Shown piece by piece: positions 1-9,010 of a stretch of 64,000 nt of DNA. The stretch is from Salinimonas lutimaris. Lineage in GTDB: Bacteria; Pseudomonadota; Gammaproteobacteria; Enterobacterales; Alteromonadaceae. The position numbers were made by a program, and so were the translations under genes. The first letter of the stretch is position 1. Each line of letters begins with the position of its first letter. The DNA is taken from assembly GCF_005222225.1 (NCBI RefSeq), contig NZ_CP036536.1:99501-163500 (forward strand). Reading direction: 5' to 3'. Under the pieces are notes generated by a model. It did not search any database, had not been told where the DNA came from, and worked only from the letters and a program-made list of their open reading frames with translations.

Positions 1-63
1 TTCGACGCCCCGGTGGATAATTTGTTAGACAAAAAATTCACAAGCGCGGGTATATATCGCTGA
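1..63 (+). CDS. C-terminal tail of a gene entering from the left
   Basis: The first 21 codons are open in frame 1 and end at TGA (61-63). The tail contains NLLDKKF followed by a few residues. An N-[LV]-x-D-K-x-[FY] stretch is common near the end of TonB-dependent receptors, but those normally continue for another 20-30 residues after it, so this would be a shortened or degenerate receptor end. The identification is a guess from a very short fragment; the body of the gene lies outside the window. Confidence 0.3.
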   Translation, partial: FDAPVDNLLDKKFTSAGIYR

Positions 64-255
64 AGATCTAACTTATTTTTTTCTAGTTTCATTATTATTT
101 CAGGGTCTGCAAAAAGCGTGCTCTGGTAAGCATTCCAGGTGGTGCAAGTGTATGTCATTCCATCTTATTTATACATAGGTCCCGATTATCTCCAACTAAC
201 CCGAAACGATTTCTCTTTCAACCATGCACTTAATACAAGGTTAATTTAGTGTTAA

Positions 256-279
256 AACTAGTTGACGTGTCAACTAGTT
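256..279. promoter_or_regulatory. 22-24 bp near-perfect palindrome upstream of the oxygenase operon
   Basis: Arms AACTAGTTGAC and GTCAACTAGTT (11 bp each, perfect) flank a central GT. It lies 45 bp before the reductase start at 325 in a 261-bp stretch that otherwise holds no gene. The TAGTTGAC/GTCAACTA pattern resembles operators of MarR-type aromatic-acid regulators (family knowledge). No MarR gene is in the window, so the binding protein is unknown. The position is right for an operator covering the promoter or early transcript of the two-gene oxygenase operon. Confidence 0.6.
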
Positions 280-324
280 CTGTGCAAAATCCAGACATTG
301 TTTATCGATTTAGACGGGCTAGTT

Positions 325-1269
325 ATGCTTGAAGTTATCGTAAAGCGGAAAATTACAGAAACGCCGGGAATCATGAGTTTTGAGCTCGAAAGTGCGGGCG
401 GACAAACGCTCCCCGCGTTTGAGGCAGGTAGCCACATCGATGTGAAGGTGAAAGAAGGCTTTATCCGACAATACTCTCTAATCAGCCACTGTGAACCGGG
501 CAATATTTATAAAATTGCGGTTCTGAAAGACGCCGCTTCCCGGGGCGGCTCGGTGGCCATGCACGATGAGATTGAGGTTGGCCAGTCAATCTTTATTTCT
601 GAACCCCGGAATTTGTTTCCCCTGGATCTTTCGAGTCAGCGAGCGTTGCTTTTTGCCGGTGGGATAGGCATTACCCCCATCATGTCGATGGCAACCGAAC
701 TGTACAAAAACAACAAAGATTTTGAGTTGCATTACTATACGCGCTCTAAAGAAGACACCGCGTTCTATCAACAACTCACATCGTGTGAATTCGCTGCACG
801 CGTCTTTTTTCATTTTGACAGTGAAGAGAAAGCCGCTGACAAAATTATTGGGCCATCAGATTTTAACTGCCATCTATATACCTGTGGTCCCTCTGGTTTT
901 ATGGATTATGTGTTTCAGTCTGCCAGAGCAAACGGGTGGAGCGAAGCTCATCTTCACAAAGAAAATTTCAAAGCAGATCCAGTTTCAGATGATGGAGTGG
1001 ACAAACCCTTCAAATTAATTCTTTCTCGTTCGGGATTGGAATTGAATGTGGAGGCCACCCAAACAGCCCTGGATGCGATAGATGATGCGGGTGTAGAGAT
1101 TGATATGTCCTGTGAAATGGGTGTGTGCGGCACTTGTAAAACACGGGTATTGGAAGGTATTCCTGATCACAGAGACAGTGTGTTGAGCGCATCTGAAAAA
1201 GAAAAAAATGATGTGTTTACTCCCTGCTGTTCAAGAGCCAGAACTGACACATTAATTATTGACCTATAA
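325..1269 (+). CDS. Oxygenase reductase (VanB / phthalate dioxygenase reductase type)
   Basis: This is a class IA-type reductase that passes electrons from NAD(P)H through FMN and a 2Fe-2S centre to a partner Rieske oxygenase. Visible in order are a flavin-binding RQYSL motif, a nucleotide-binding segment AGGIGITP, and a C-terminal plant-type ferredoxin domain with cysteines in CEMGVCGTC and a final CC. At 314 residues it matches the family (about 315). The frame is open further upstream from a TTG at 262, but that TTG lies inside a palindrome; ATG 325 gives the conserved family N-terminus (MLEVIVKRK). The Rieske oxygenase starts 26 bp downstream, so the pair is one operon. The substrate is probably a methoxylated or carboxylated aromatic, by analogy with VanAB; this is inference. 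Confidence 0.88.
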   Translation: MLEVIVKRKITETPGIMSFELESAGGQTLPAFEAGSHIDVKVKEGFIRQYSLISHCEPGNIYKIAVLKDAASRGGSVAMHDEIEVGQSIFISEPRNLFPLDLSSQRALLFAGGIGITPIMSMATELYKNNKDFELHYYTRSKEDTAFYQQLTSCEFAARVFFHFDSEEKAADKIIGPSDFNCHLYTCGPSGFMDYVFQSARANGWSEAHLHKENFKADPVSDDGVDKPFKLILSRSGLELNVEATQTALDAIDDAGVEIDMSCEMGVCGTCKTRVLEGIPDHRDSVLSASEKEKNDVFTPCCSRARTDTLIIDL

Positions 1270-1295
1270 CGATAGCGCGTATTTATGGAGAATGT

Positions 1296-2354
1296 ATGAA
1301 TATTAGCAACCCATCGGCTGACATGACGACGAAGAGCACGCCATTCCCACTGGATATGTGGTACTTAGGGGCATTCAGCAGCGAACTTAAAGACAAGCCG
1401 CTGGCACGGACTTTATTAAACCAGCCTGTTGTGATCTATCGGGATTTGCAGGGCGACGTGCATGCGCTGCAAGACCGATGTTGCCACCGACAGTTGCCTC
1501 TTTCCATGGGAACCATTGAAGAGGGTGGCTTACGTTGCGGCTATCACGGTTTGCTTTTTAATGGTGAGGGAAAATGTCTGGAGGTTCCCGGGCAGCCAAA
1601 AGTGCCACGCAAAGCGAAGGTTCCTCCGTACACGGTAAAAGAACAGGATGGATTAGTGTGGATCTGGTTTGGCAGTGAGGAAACTTCTGAGCCAACTACC
1701 CCTCCACCGCATTACGAATATCATGACCATCCCGATTATGTATATGGCGGAGATGTTTATCACTACAATGCACCTTATCAGCTTATCCATGACAACTTAC
1801 TGGATTTAAGTCATCTTGGTTATGTTCACCTTAAAACTATTGGTGGCGATGCACACACCCATATGAATGCAAAAATGGAAGTGGAAGCTGAGGGGCAAAG
1901 AGTAACGATAAAACGGTACATGCCTGATTCAACCCCCCCCCCGACATACACCGCTGCGTACCCCTTTGCCGGAAAAATTGATCGTTGGCAGGATATAGAA
2001 TTTTGTCCATCCCATATAAAAATATGGACAGGTGGGATAGACGCTGGAAGCGGTTCAGTGACAGATCCCGACCGAAAAGGTTTTCATATGCGTGGCCTGC
2101 ATTGCATAACGCCTGAAACGGATGAAACTTCTCACTACTTTTGGACCATAGCCACTAATCCGGTCACCGACATTGAGGCTGTTAAGCAAAAGGTGGTTGA
2201 GCAAACACGTTTTACGTTTGATGAAGATAAACAGGTGATAGAAGCACAGTACAAAACTATGCGTCAGTTTAAAGGTCAGCCAATGATTGATATACACGTC
2301 GATGCCGGTGCGAATCACGCAAGACGTATTATTTCAACTTTGTGTGAGGAATAG
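1296..2354 (+). CDS. Rieske non-haem iron oxygenase, VanA-like
   Basis: This is the terminal oxygenase of the two-component system, oxidising an aromatic substrate (VanA-type enzymes O-demethylate vanillate). The Rieske ligands are visible as C62-x-H64 and C81-x2-H84, and the mononuclear iron motif as D170-x2-H173-x4-H178. The length of 352 residues is normal for the VanA/phthalate-dioxygenase branch. A GGAG precedes the ATG. The partner reductase is immediately upstream. A run of prolines around residues 135-138 and a poly-C tract at 1932-1940 are unremarkable but could be a slippage site. The exact substrate cannot be read from sequence; vanillate is only one possibility. No vanillate-specific neighbours are present, and the rest of the block points to larger phenolics. 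Confidence 0.88.
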   Translation: MNISNPSADMTTKSTPFPLDMWYLGAFSSELKDKPLARTLLNQPVVIYRDLQGDVHALQDRCCHRQLPLSMGTIEEGGLRCGYHGLLFNGEGKCLEVPGQPKVPRKAKVPPYTVKEQDGLVWIWFGSEETSEPTTPPPHYEYHDHPDYVYGGDVYHYNAPYQLIHDNLLDLSHLGYVHLKTIGGDAHTHMNAKMEVEAEGQRVTIKRYMPDSTPPPTYTAAYPFAGKIDRWQDIEFCPSHIKIWTGGIDAGSGSVTDPDRKGFHMRGLHCITPETDETSHYFWTIATNPVTDIEAVKQKVVEQTRFTFDEDKQVIEAQYKTMRQFKGQPMIDIHVDAGANHARRIISTLCEE

Positions 2355-2487
2355 CCAGTTTTCGCGAATAAGAACGTAACACGTATCTGACCCATTTATT
2401 AACTGCTACCGATGGCCGGTATTGTTTCCCCTCATGGGAAACAATACCGGCAACAAAGCATCTTGCGCTGCTGTCTGTTTGTATTAT

Positions 2488-3396
2488 CTATTGAAAGCTT
2501 GCAGCGTGGTCTAAGATTTTTTGTCTTAGCCAGCGGTGCATGGGATCGTTTTCCAGTGTGGGGTGCCACATCATGCTTTCTTTCAAAGGCGGGGTTTCAA
2601 ACGGCAGCTTTATCATTTTAACAGCCTGATTCTGTGTATGCATCTGTGCAAACAGGCGGGGTAAAATAGCGATGCGATTAGTATTAACAAGTGTGTAAAT
2701 CATCGATGAGAAGTCGTTAGTAATAATTTCTACCCGTCGATTGGTTTCCATTTTATCTATTAGCCATTGTTCAATACTCAAGTGGCTGGCACGGGCAAAT
2801 CCCACTGAAACATGTCCCATAGAGTTGAACTGCTCGTAAGATAGTACGTCGTTTATCTCTGTATTATTCTTATCAGCGATACAAACTAATTCATCGCTGA
2901 CGAGCGGGGCACTGTGATATTTTTCCAGCATAATAGAGTCTGGCGCCATCATCATGTCAGCACCGCCTTTGGCAAGAATATTAATCTCGTGGGCAAACGG
3001 TGATAAAAACTCAAACGTTACCCTTGGCGCACTTTTAGCAATATCTGCGATGACTTTGGCCAGTAATACCTGAACAATATAGTCTGACGCGATAATTTTG
3101 AAATGGCGTTCACTTTGTTCGGGGTTGTTTGCTTTTTTGCCAATGATAGAGCCTCGCACGGTCGCCAATACACCCGACACGGGACCCTGTAATTCCAAAG
3201 CAAACGGTGTGGGTTGCATTTTTTTACCAATCTGAACAAGCAAATCATCTTCAAAAAACGCGCGCAATCTGGACAAAATACCGCTTGTAGCTGACTGGGA
3301 CAAATGTAAGCGTTCAGCGCTCCGGGTGATATTTTGCTCTTCCAGCAAGATATCCAGAGCAACCAGTAAATTCAGATCCAGTTGTTCAAATCTCAT
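2488..3396 (-). CDS. LysR-family transcriptional regulator (NodD/LinR/NahR-like branch)
   Basis: The N-terminus MRFEQLDLNLLVALDILLEE and the helix-turn-helix around residues 18-45 (ITRSAERLHLSQSATSGILS) are typical of the LysR subgroup that includes NodD, LinR and NahR, whose effectors are often aromatics or flavonoids. The 302-residue length is standard. It is transcribed away from the exported metallo-hydrolase (start 3724) and towards the oxygenase gene, so the 327-bp divergent gap probably holds its control sites. It is the natural candidate to activate the catabolic operon starting at 5065, as LysR proteins do in comparable clusters. This role is inferred from position and subgroup. Confidence 0.85.
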   Translation of the reverse strand: MRFEQLDLNLLVALDILLEEQNITRSAERLHLSQSATSGILSRLRAFFEDDLLVQIGKKMQPTPFALELQGPVSGVLATVRGSIIGKKANNPEQSERHFKIIASDYIVQVLLAKVIADIAKSAPRVTFEFLSPFAHEINILAKGGADMMMAPDSIMLEKYHSAPLVSDELVCIADKNNTEINDVLSYEQFNSMGHVSVGFARASHLSIEQWLIDKMETNRRVEIITNDFSSMIYTLVNTNRIAILPRLFAQMHTQNQAVKMIKLPFETPPLKESMMWHPTLENDPMHRWLRQKILDHAASFQ

Positions 3397-3723
3397 AACA
3401 TTTTCTCACGTTTATCCAGTATTGACCGACCCGACATAACGCCACTGAAATGCGCTTACCTATCAGCTATTTCGATATGTCACAGCTTAACTGTCATTTT
3501 TAACGATTCTGAACAAACATTAACATTAAAACCCAACATAGTGGATTTTTTCTACCTCGCAGTAACCACAAGTGTTAATTCAGTGCAGTAATCAATCCCT
3601 GTTGCTGCTAAGCAAAAGCTGTATCCAAGCCCCATACCTTCACACCGCAGACCAGTTTATATTGATGATCGCTAATCAAGAATGCGAAGGTATAAAGTAC
3701 ACTTCAGTATAAATAGGCATCAT
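3397..3723. other. Divergent intergenic region, LysR / metallo-hydrolase
   Basis: This gap of about 327 bp separates two divergent starts. It is A+T-rich and contains no convincing gene. No strong palindrome was found; a T-N11-A box for the LysR protein probably lies here but cannot be singled out by eye. Confidence 0.4.
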
Positions 3724-4692
3724 ATGACCACTTATTTTACAAAAGCTATTTCACTGAGCATCGTTAGTCTTCTGTCTGTGGGGTGCACTGCAACATCAAC
3801 ACCCGCAGAGCAACATGTAGATACGGCATACCAATTAGCCGGCGATACATTTATAAAAACAACAGCAGAACTCCAGTGTAGTGATGACAATCGCGCGATG
3901 GCGTTTTTTAAAGATAAAAGTGTGCCGCCTGCCACAAAAATATTCGATAACCTCTATTATGTGGGGGTATCTACAGTGGGTGCATATGCATTACAAACCA
4001 GTGACGGCATTATTTTAATAGATGCCTTAAACAATACTGAAGAAGCAAAGAATGTCATAGAGCCGGGAATGCGTGAGCTGGGGCTTGACCCAAACGACAT
4101 TAAGATCATTATTGTGACTCACGGCCATGGTGATCATTACGGTGGGGCAAAGTATTTATCTGACAAATATCAGATTCCAGTCATGATGAGCGAGCCAGAC
4201 TGGACGTTAGCTGCCAATCCTCAGGCGGCACAAAAATCTGGTATGCCTGCGCCTGACTGGTCTGATGCGCCGGAAAAAGATCTGGTCGCCAATGATGGTC
4301 AGGAAGTCACCTATGGTGATACGAGTGTGAAGTTAATTGCCACTCCGGGTCACACGCCAGGCACAATGTCGCTTATCTTTCCTGTTTTTGAAAATGGCAA
4401 ACGGCATCTGGCTTCCATGTGGGGAGGAACCGGTATTCCTTCGCAACAGGGATCAATCGAAAATTACATCCGGTCGGCGAAAAAATTTGCCAGTATCGAA
4501 AAAGAGCTGGGCGTTGATGTAACGCTTAGTAACCACCCGTTTGTTGATGACTCAGTAAAACGGATGCGCGATCTTCGTGACAAACCGGAAAGTCAGAATC
4601 CGTTTATCATTGGCGAGCAACAAGTGCTTAACTATACCCGGGTAATGAGTGAGTGTGCTCAGGCCGCGTTGGCCCGAATGCAGACAAACTAA
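3724..4692 (+). CDS. Exported metallo-beta-lactamase-fold hydrolase, subclass B3-like lipoprotein
   Basis: The protein starts with a short lipoprotein signal (lipobox LSVGC, Cys about residue 21), so it is probably anchored in the periplasm or outer membrane. It carries the zinc motif HGHGDH and a second ligand segment TPGHTPGT, with overall spacing like subclass B3 beta-lactamases and related lactonases. ATG 3724 is chosen because the upstream in-frame extension from 3682 would bury the signal peptide. It sits beside aromatic catabolism genes; hydrolysis of a lactone or ester intermediate is as likely as beta-lactam hydrolysis. The B3 similarity is seen; the substrate is unknown. Confidence 0.75.
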   Translation: MTTYFTKAISLSIVSLLSVGCTATSTPAEQHVDTAYQLAGDTFIKTTAELQCSDDNRAMAFFKDKSVPPATKIFDNLYYVGVSTVGAYALQTSDGIILIDALNNTEEAKNVIEPGMRELGLDPNDIKIIIVTHGHGDHYGGAKYLSDKYQIPVMMSEPDWTLAANPQAAQKSGMPAPDWSDAPEKDLVANDGQEVTYGDTSVKLIATPGHTPGTMSLIFPVFENGKRHLASMWGGTGIPSQQGSIENYIRSAKKFASIEKELGVDVTLSNHPFVDDSVKRMRDLRDKPESQNPFIIGEQQVLNYTRVMSECAQAALARMQTN

Positions 4693-4724
4693 AGGGTTAA
4701 CCATGATCGGCCAGTAAAGTTTAT

Positions 4725-4819
4725 GGTTCGCGGTACCACCCCGGTTGGGCTTACTCTCACGTTCGTTTGAGACGAAGTAAAGTAAGCCCGGATAAGCGTT
4801 GTTCAAGTTGCCGCGAACC
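4725..4819. repeat. Nested inverted-repeat element in the 372-bp gap before the catabolic operon
   Basis: Outer arms GGTTCGCGG (4725-4733) and CCGCGAACC (4811-4819) enclose inner arms GGGCTTACT (4747-4755) and AGTAAGCCC (4781-4789), which enclose TTCGT/ACGAA (4762-4766, 4772-4776). All arms are perfect. The element could fold as a long RNA or cruciform of about 95 nt. It lies downstream of the metallo-hydrolase stop (4692) and about 245 bp before the next start. There is no T-run, so it is not a standard terminator; a dispersed palindromic repeat or structured leader is possible. The remaining gap (4820-5064) shows only short repeats of GTTCAA. Confidence 0.6.
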
Positions 4820-5064
4820 CTGTTCAAACCCGGCCGTCTTTTACCAGCCTCACCTCGTTTGAAAAGTGGCATCTTTGTCACCAAGCGCTATACGACCCCT
4901 GTCGCTTTCCGGGCTAATAATCAGCCAATCGGTTGTTCAACCCGTAACCTATCAGTTTATTCAATACCTAACATCCAAACACTCGATTTTATCGATTCAA
5001 TATTCGGTATTAACATAGGTGCTGTGATTTGTTTATTAAATTTTAACATTTGAGTGTGCCAGAT

Positions 5065-6060
5065 ATGAAGCTAGCATCATTAGCGCAGCAACACCCTGAC
5101 GGCAAGCTGATCATTGTATCCAGCGATTCTAGCCGATTTGTTGATGTCAGCAGCATAGCGCCAACAATGCAGTGGGCGCTCGACAATTGGGCAACCTGTT
5201 CAGAAGCGTTAAGAGCTAAATACCAGCAACTAAACGCAGGAGAATTAAGCGATAGTGAGCCACTGGATGAAGGCCGGCTAAGCGCCCCCCTTCCACGCTC
5301 GTGGCAATGGCTGGATGGTTCCCTGTTTTTAAATCATGGTTATTTGATGCAGCAGGCTTTTCATCTTGAACCGATTGCTGATGCTGATATTTATCCGCTG
5401 GTTTATCAGGGCGCGGGAGACAGCTTTCTGGCGGCAACTGACGACATTGAAGTTGCGGATTTCAAGCATGGTATCGACTTTGAAGGTGAGTTTGGTGTGA
5501 TTGTTGATCACATTCCGATGGGCAGCTCTGCCGAGTTTGCGTTATCTCAGATCCGTCTGGTCGTCATGCTCAACGATATAAGCTACCGGGCTCTCGGTCC
5601 CCGGGAGATGAAAACCGGCTTTGGGTTTGTTCAGGCTAAAGGTAGCACGGCTTTTGCACCCTTTGCACTGACTCCCGATGAGCTTGGTGATTATTGGCAA
5701 AATGGCCGGGTGTATTTACCGCTACAGGTTAAACGTAATGGCGAGATCTTTGGCGAGCCGCTGGGGCAGGAGATGCACTTTGGCTTTCATGAGCTCATAG
5801 CTCACGTTGCGCAAACCCGAACCATTAAAGCCGGTACCGTGTTTGGTTCAGGCACCGTTTCAAATGCCGACCCGGCAAAGGGGCAGGCGTGTATCTCAGA
5901 GCTTCGCGCCAAAGAAATGTTAGAAACCGGCAACCCGCAAACCGCATTTATGCAACAGGATGAAGTCGTCACCATGAACGCCTTTGACAGTCAGGGGCAA
6001 AGTATTTTCGGGACGATATCTCAACGGGTTACCTTAAACCATGGCAGTAACAATCTATGA
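5065..6060 (+). CDS. Fumarylacetoacetate hydrolase family protein
   Basis: Members of this family cleave C-C bonds in acylpyruvate-type products of aromatic ring cleavage, using a divalent metal. The metal-site signature is seen in GIDFEGEFGVIVD (acidic triad region) and MLNDISYR. The protein is 331 residues from ATG 5065, which gives the family N-terminus MKLASL; an upstream TTG at 5050 and GTG at 5056 are in frame but have no better ribosome-binding site. It is the first gene of a six-gene operon and overlaps the next gene by 4 bp (ATGA), so the two are probably translationally coupled. It probably acts late in the pathway, on the product of the hydrolase or dioxygenase. Confidence 0.85.
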   Translation: MKLASLAQQHPDGKLIIVSSDSSRFVDVSSIAPTMQWALDNWATCSEALRAKYQQLNAGELSDSEPLDEGRLSAPLPRSWQWLDGSLFLNHGYLMQQAFHLEPIADADIYPLVYQGAGDSFLAATDDIEVADFKHGIDFEGEFGVIVDHIPMGSSAEFALSQIRLVVMLNDISYRALGPREMKTGFGFVQAKGSTAFAPFALTPDELGDYWQNGRVYLPLQVKRNGEIFGEPLGQEMHFGFHELIAHVAQTRTIKAGTVFGSGTVSNADPAKGQACISELRAKEMLETGNPQTAFMQQDEVVTMNAFDSQGQSIFGTISQRVTLNHGSNNL

Positions 6061-6851
6061 TGTTTAATCCGCGAAATTTTACTATCGTCGACCTGTCGGT
6101 CACGTTAGACAATAATCCATACACTGATCCACCGCCGCTATTGCCCAAAATTGATTACACGGATCACCAGCAAGGCTGGCCGGAGATGGGTGCCATGTTC
6201 CCGGGATTGTCAAAAGACCAGCTGCCAGGTGATGAAGCCTGGGCCGCTGAGCGTTTGAATATCACTACCCATAGCGGTACGCATATGGATGCCCCGTGGC
6301 ATTACGCCTCGACTACTGACGGTGGTAAGCCCGCCTATGGCATCGATGAACTGCCACTGGAATGGTGTTTTCAGCCCGGCGTTAAGCTGGACTTCAGACA
6401 TTTGCCTGATGGCTATGTGGTGACAGCTCAGGATATCGAAGAAGAGCTTAAACGTATCAATCATACCCTGGAGCCACTGGATATTGTGGTGGTAAATACC
6501 CGTGCCGGCTCACTGTTTGGTCAGCCAGGCTATCTGGAAGCCGGTGTGGGTATTGGTCGTGAAGCCACATTGTATCTGTTAGAGCGCGGGGTAAAAGTGG
6601 TTGGTACCGATGCCTGGAGCTGGGATGCACCTTTTAAGTATACCCGTGAGCGATTCCAGGAAACCGGCGACCCGTCGATTATCTGGGAAGGCCATAAAGC
6701 CGGCCGGGACATTGGTTACGGGCAAATGGAAAAGCTCAGCAACTTAGAAAGTCTGCCGGCAACCGGTTTTCTGATTAATTGTTTTCCTTACAAAATAAAA
6801 CGCGCTTCTGCGGGTTTTGTAAGAGCGGTTGCCCTGATAGAGAAAAATTAA
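6057..6851 (+). CDS. Cyclase/kynurenine-formamidase family metal hydrolase
   Basis: The protein carries the diagnostic motif of the family (Pfam Cyclase) as H72-x-G-T-H76-x-D78-x-P-x-H82, which binds zinc or manganese. Known members hydrolyse N-formylkynurenine, isatin or lactone/amide rings. The 264-residue length is normal. Its start overlaps the preceding stop by 4 bp. In this operon it could hydrolyse a lactone formed after ring cleavage; this is inferred from the neighbours, since kyn genes are absent. Confidence 0.82.
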   Translation: MMFNPRNFTIVDLSVTLDNNPYTDPPPLLPKIDYTDHQQGWPEMGAMFPGLSKDQLPGDEAWAAERLNITTHSGTHMDAPWHYASTTDGGKPAYGIDELPLEWCFQPGVKLDFRHLPDGYVVTAQDIEEELKRINHTLEPLDIVVVNTRAGSLFGQPGYLEAGVGIGREATLYLLERGVKVVGTDAWSWDAPFKYTRERFQETGDPSIIWEGHKAGRDIGYGQMEKLSNLESLPATGFLINCFPYKIKRASAGFVRAVALIEKN

Positions 6852-6903
6852 GTTTATTGATATCCGGTTGCAAACAGAGCCGGAACTGTAAAGAGGATTA
6901 CTT

Positions 6904-8064
6904 ATGTTTAAATACTTTCCAACTAACTATGTTTGGAACTTATCGATTAATCTGGCCATTGAAATGGGCGCGCGCATTGGCGAGATTGAAGAAATGTGCG
7001 GACCACTGCAAGAAGCAGCCAAATCACCGGATAAAGAAGGCGTTCAGGCATTCAGAGATACCTGGGCTGAAATGGCCGACAAACTGTGTAGTCTGGCTGA
7101 AGAAGATCTGGCGCTGGGCCGTAACTTGTCTGCCGGCTTTAAATATAACCGGGCTGCGACTTATCTCATTACCTGCGAACGAATTCAGGCCCACGGTGCG
7201 CCAGGCCGAACTGAGCTGTACAAGCGCTCGCTTGACGTTTTTCAAAAATCTATCGAGCTTGGCCGGGAAAACTGCGAGCGTGTAGAAATTCCCTATGAAG
7301 GCACTCATCTTTCGGCGCTATATGTAAAGGCAGAAGGCGTAGAAGGCCCGGCACCTATTCTTATTCAGGTTAATGGTCTTGATTCATCAAAAGAGCTTAA
7401 ATATCGCGTTGGCCTTCCACAATGGCTGGCCGAGCGCGGAGTTTCATCGTTAATTCTGGATCAGCCCGGCACTGGTGAAGCACTGAAGCTACAGGGGCTG
7501 CACGCACGGTATGACACTGAACACTGGGCCAGCCCGGTAGTCGACTGGCTTGAACAGCATGAAGACGTAGACAGCAAACGCATTGGTATGGAAGGGGTAT
7601 CCCTGGGCGGCTACTACTGCCCGCGTGCGGTGGCTAATGAACCTAGATTAGCCCTTGGATGTGTGTGGGGCGCGAACCACGACTGGCGGGATGTACAAAA
7701 ACGTCGTCTGGAAAAAGAAGGTGATTTCCCGGTGCCGCATTACTGGGCGCACGTAGAGTGGGTCTGGGGCGCAGAGAATCTGGAAGATTTCATGAGAATT
7801 GCTGAGAATGTGCACCTTGATGGTCAGATTGAAAAAATCAAAGTCCCTTTCCTGGTTACGCATGGCGCTAAAGATTCACAAATTCCGCTTAAATGGGCAC
7901 ACCGAACTTACGACCAGCTTGTTAACAGCCCCAAGCGAGAGCTCAAAATATTTACCGAGCGTGAAGGCGGAGTACAACACTCAAGCTTTGATAACAGTTC
8001 TAATGCAGGCACTTACATCGCCGATTGGGTTGCCGAAACCTTTAACGAACTAAAAGAACAATAG
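6904..8064 (+). CDS. Alpha/beta hydrolase, FrsA / DHPON-hydrolase-like
   Basis: The 386-residue protein has a helical N-terminal half and a C-terminal alpha/beta-hydrolase fold. The nucleophile elbow is G-V-S233-L-G-G, and the likely triad partners are D324 (GAKDSQIP) and H359 (GGVQHSS). This architecture matches the family containing 2,6-dihydroxypseudooxynicotine hydrolase, which breaks a C-C bond next to an aromatic ring, and the FrsA/EstB esterases. It lies 52 bp after the cyclase gene and 10 bp before the extradiol dioxygenase, with an AGAGGA just before its ATG. A C-C hydrolase acting on the ring-cleaved or ketone intermediate fits the context; a plain esterase remains possible. Confidence 0.8.
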   Translation: MFKYFPTNYVWNLSINLAIEMGARIGEIEEMCGPLQEAAKSPDKEGVQAFRDTWAEMADKLCSLAEEDLALGRNLSAGFKYNRAATYLITCERIQAHGAPGRTELYKRSLDVFQKSIELGRENCERVEIPYEGTHLSALYVKAEGVEGPAPILIQVNGLDSSKELKYRVGLPQWLAERGVSSLILDQPGTGEALKLQGLHARYDTEHWASPVVDWLEQHEDVDSKRIGMEGVSLGGYYCPRAVANEPRLALGCVWGANHDWRDVQKRRLEKEGDFPVPHYWAHVEWVWGAENLEDFMRIAENVHLDGQIEKIKVPFLVTHGAKDSQIPLKWAHRTYDQLVNSPKRELKIFTEREGGVQHSSFDNSSNAGTYIADWVAETFNELKEQ

Positions 8065-8074
8065 GAATCTTACC

Positions 8075-9010
8075 ATGAACATTATTGGACCAGATAAGTT
8101 GGTTTTTGGCGTGGATGATGTCGATGCGTGCAAACAGTTTGCCCTGGATTACGGGCTAAAAGATGCTGGCGACAACCACTATGTGGCGCTTGATGGAACC
8201 GGCATTGAAATTTTAGCCAAAGACGATGCCTCATTGCCTGCTCCTTTACAAAGCGGCTCGATGTTACGTAAGACCATTTATGGTGTAGCGGATCAGGCAA
8301 CGCTTGATGCCATTACCGAAGAATTGTCGAAGGACCGAGACGTTAAAACGTTGGACGATGGCAGCATTGAAGCGACTGATGACGTAGGCTTTGTACTGGG
8401 TTTTCAGGTTACCGTGCGCCAGCCACTGGAGTTAGCCGCAGAAGCTATCAATGCTCCAGGAGCTGAACCTCAGCGTGGCGTCAATAAAATTGGCGTAAGC
8501 AAAGATTTTACGCCTAAGCCCCGAAGTTTGTCTCATGTTGTTTACTTTGTGCCCGACATAGAAAAAGCCGAAGCGTTTTACGCTGAACGTCTGGGCTTTG
8601 TCACCACCGATCGGTTTACCGATACCGGGCCATTTATGCGCCCGGGTGGTACCCAGGATCACCATACTCTGTTCTTTCTTAAAACACCGCCATTTATGCA
8701 GGGGGTTGAGCACTTTACCTTTCACATGGGCGGCCCAACAGAAGTGTCTCAGGCCGGTTATGCGCTGATGGAAAAAGGCTATCAGAGCTTCTGGGGACCG
8801 GGTCGGCATATATTCGGTTCGAACTGGTTCTGGTATTTCAAAAGCCCGTTTGGTTGCAATATTGAATACGACGCTGATATGGACTTGCACGATGAGAACT
8901 GGGAGCCTCGCGAAGCCCAGCCGGGTGCAGATAATTCACAGGTATTCTTATTAAAAGCCACAGAGAAATGGGCGCCGGGCGGTCCGGGTGAGAAACCTTT
9001 ACCAAGATGA
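8075..9010 (+). CDS. Type I extradiol ring-cleavage dioxygenase (VOC superfamily)
   Basis: This enzyme is predicted to open a catecholic ring next to the two hydroxyls, using Fe(II) and O2. Two vicinal-oxygen-chelate repeats are visible; the C-terminal one holds the likely iron ligands H154 (SLSHVVYF), H213 or H217 (VEHFTFHMGG) and E264 (CNIEYDAD), spaced as in BphC-type enzymes. The length of 311 residues is typical. It overlaps the Rieske ferredoxin gene by 4 bp. The gene order dioxygenase, ferredoxin, FAD monooxygenase recalls fdeC-fdeD-fdeE for flavonoid A-ring attack in Herbaspirillum (from memory, not checked). The substrate is presumably produced by the FAD monooxygenase two genes downstream. 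Confidence 0.85.
   Translation: MNIIGPDKLVFGVDDVDACKQFALDYGLKDAGDNHYVALDGTGIEILAKDDASLPAPLQSGSMLRKTIYGVADQATLDAITEELSKDRDVKTLDDGSIEATDDVGFVLGFQVTVRQPLELAAEAINAPGAEPQRGVNKIGVSKDFTPKPRSLSHVVYFVPDIEKAEAFYAERLGFVTTDRFTDTGPFMRPGGTQDHHTLFFLKTPPFMQGVEHFTFHMGGPTEVSQAGYALMEKGYQSFWGPGRHIFGSNWFWYFKSPFGCNIEYDADMDLHDENWEPREAQPGADNSQVFLLKATEKWAPGGPGEKPLPR

Noticed and set aside
4725..4746. T-box-like GGTGGTACCGCG on the minus strand
   Set aside because: It reads as the T-box antiterminator core, but no terminator, specifier loop or downstream synthetase/amino-acid gene follows on that strand, and the bases are part of the nested inverted repeat. Chance similarity is more likely.
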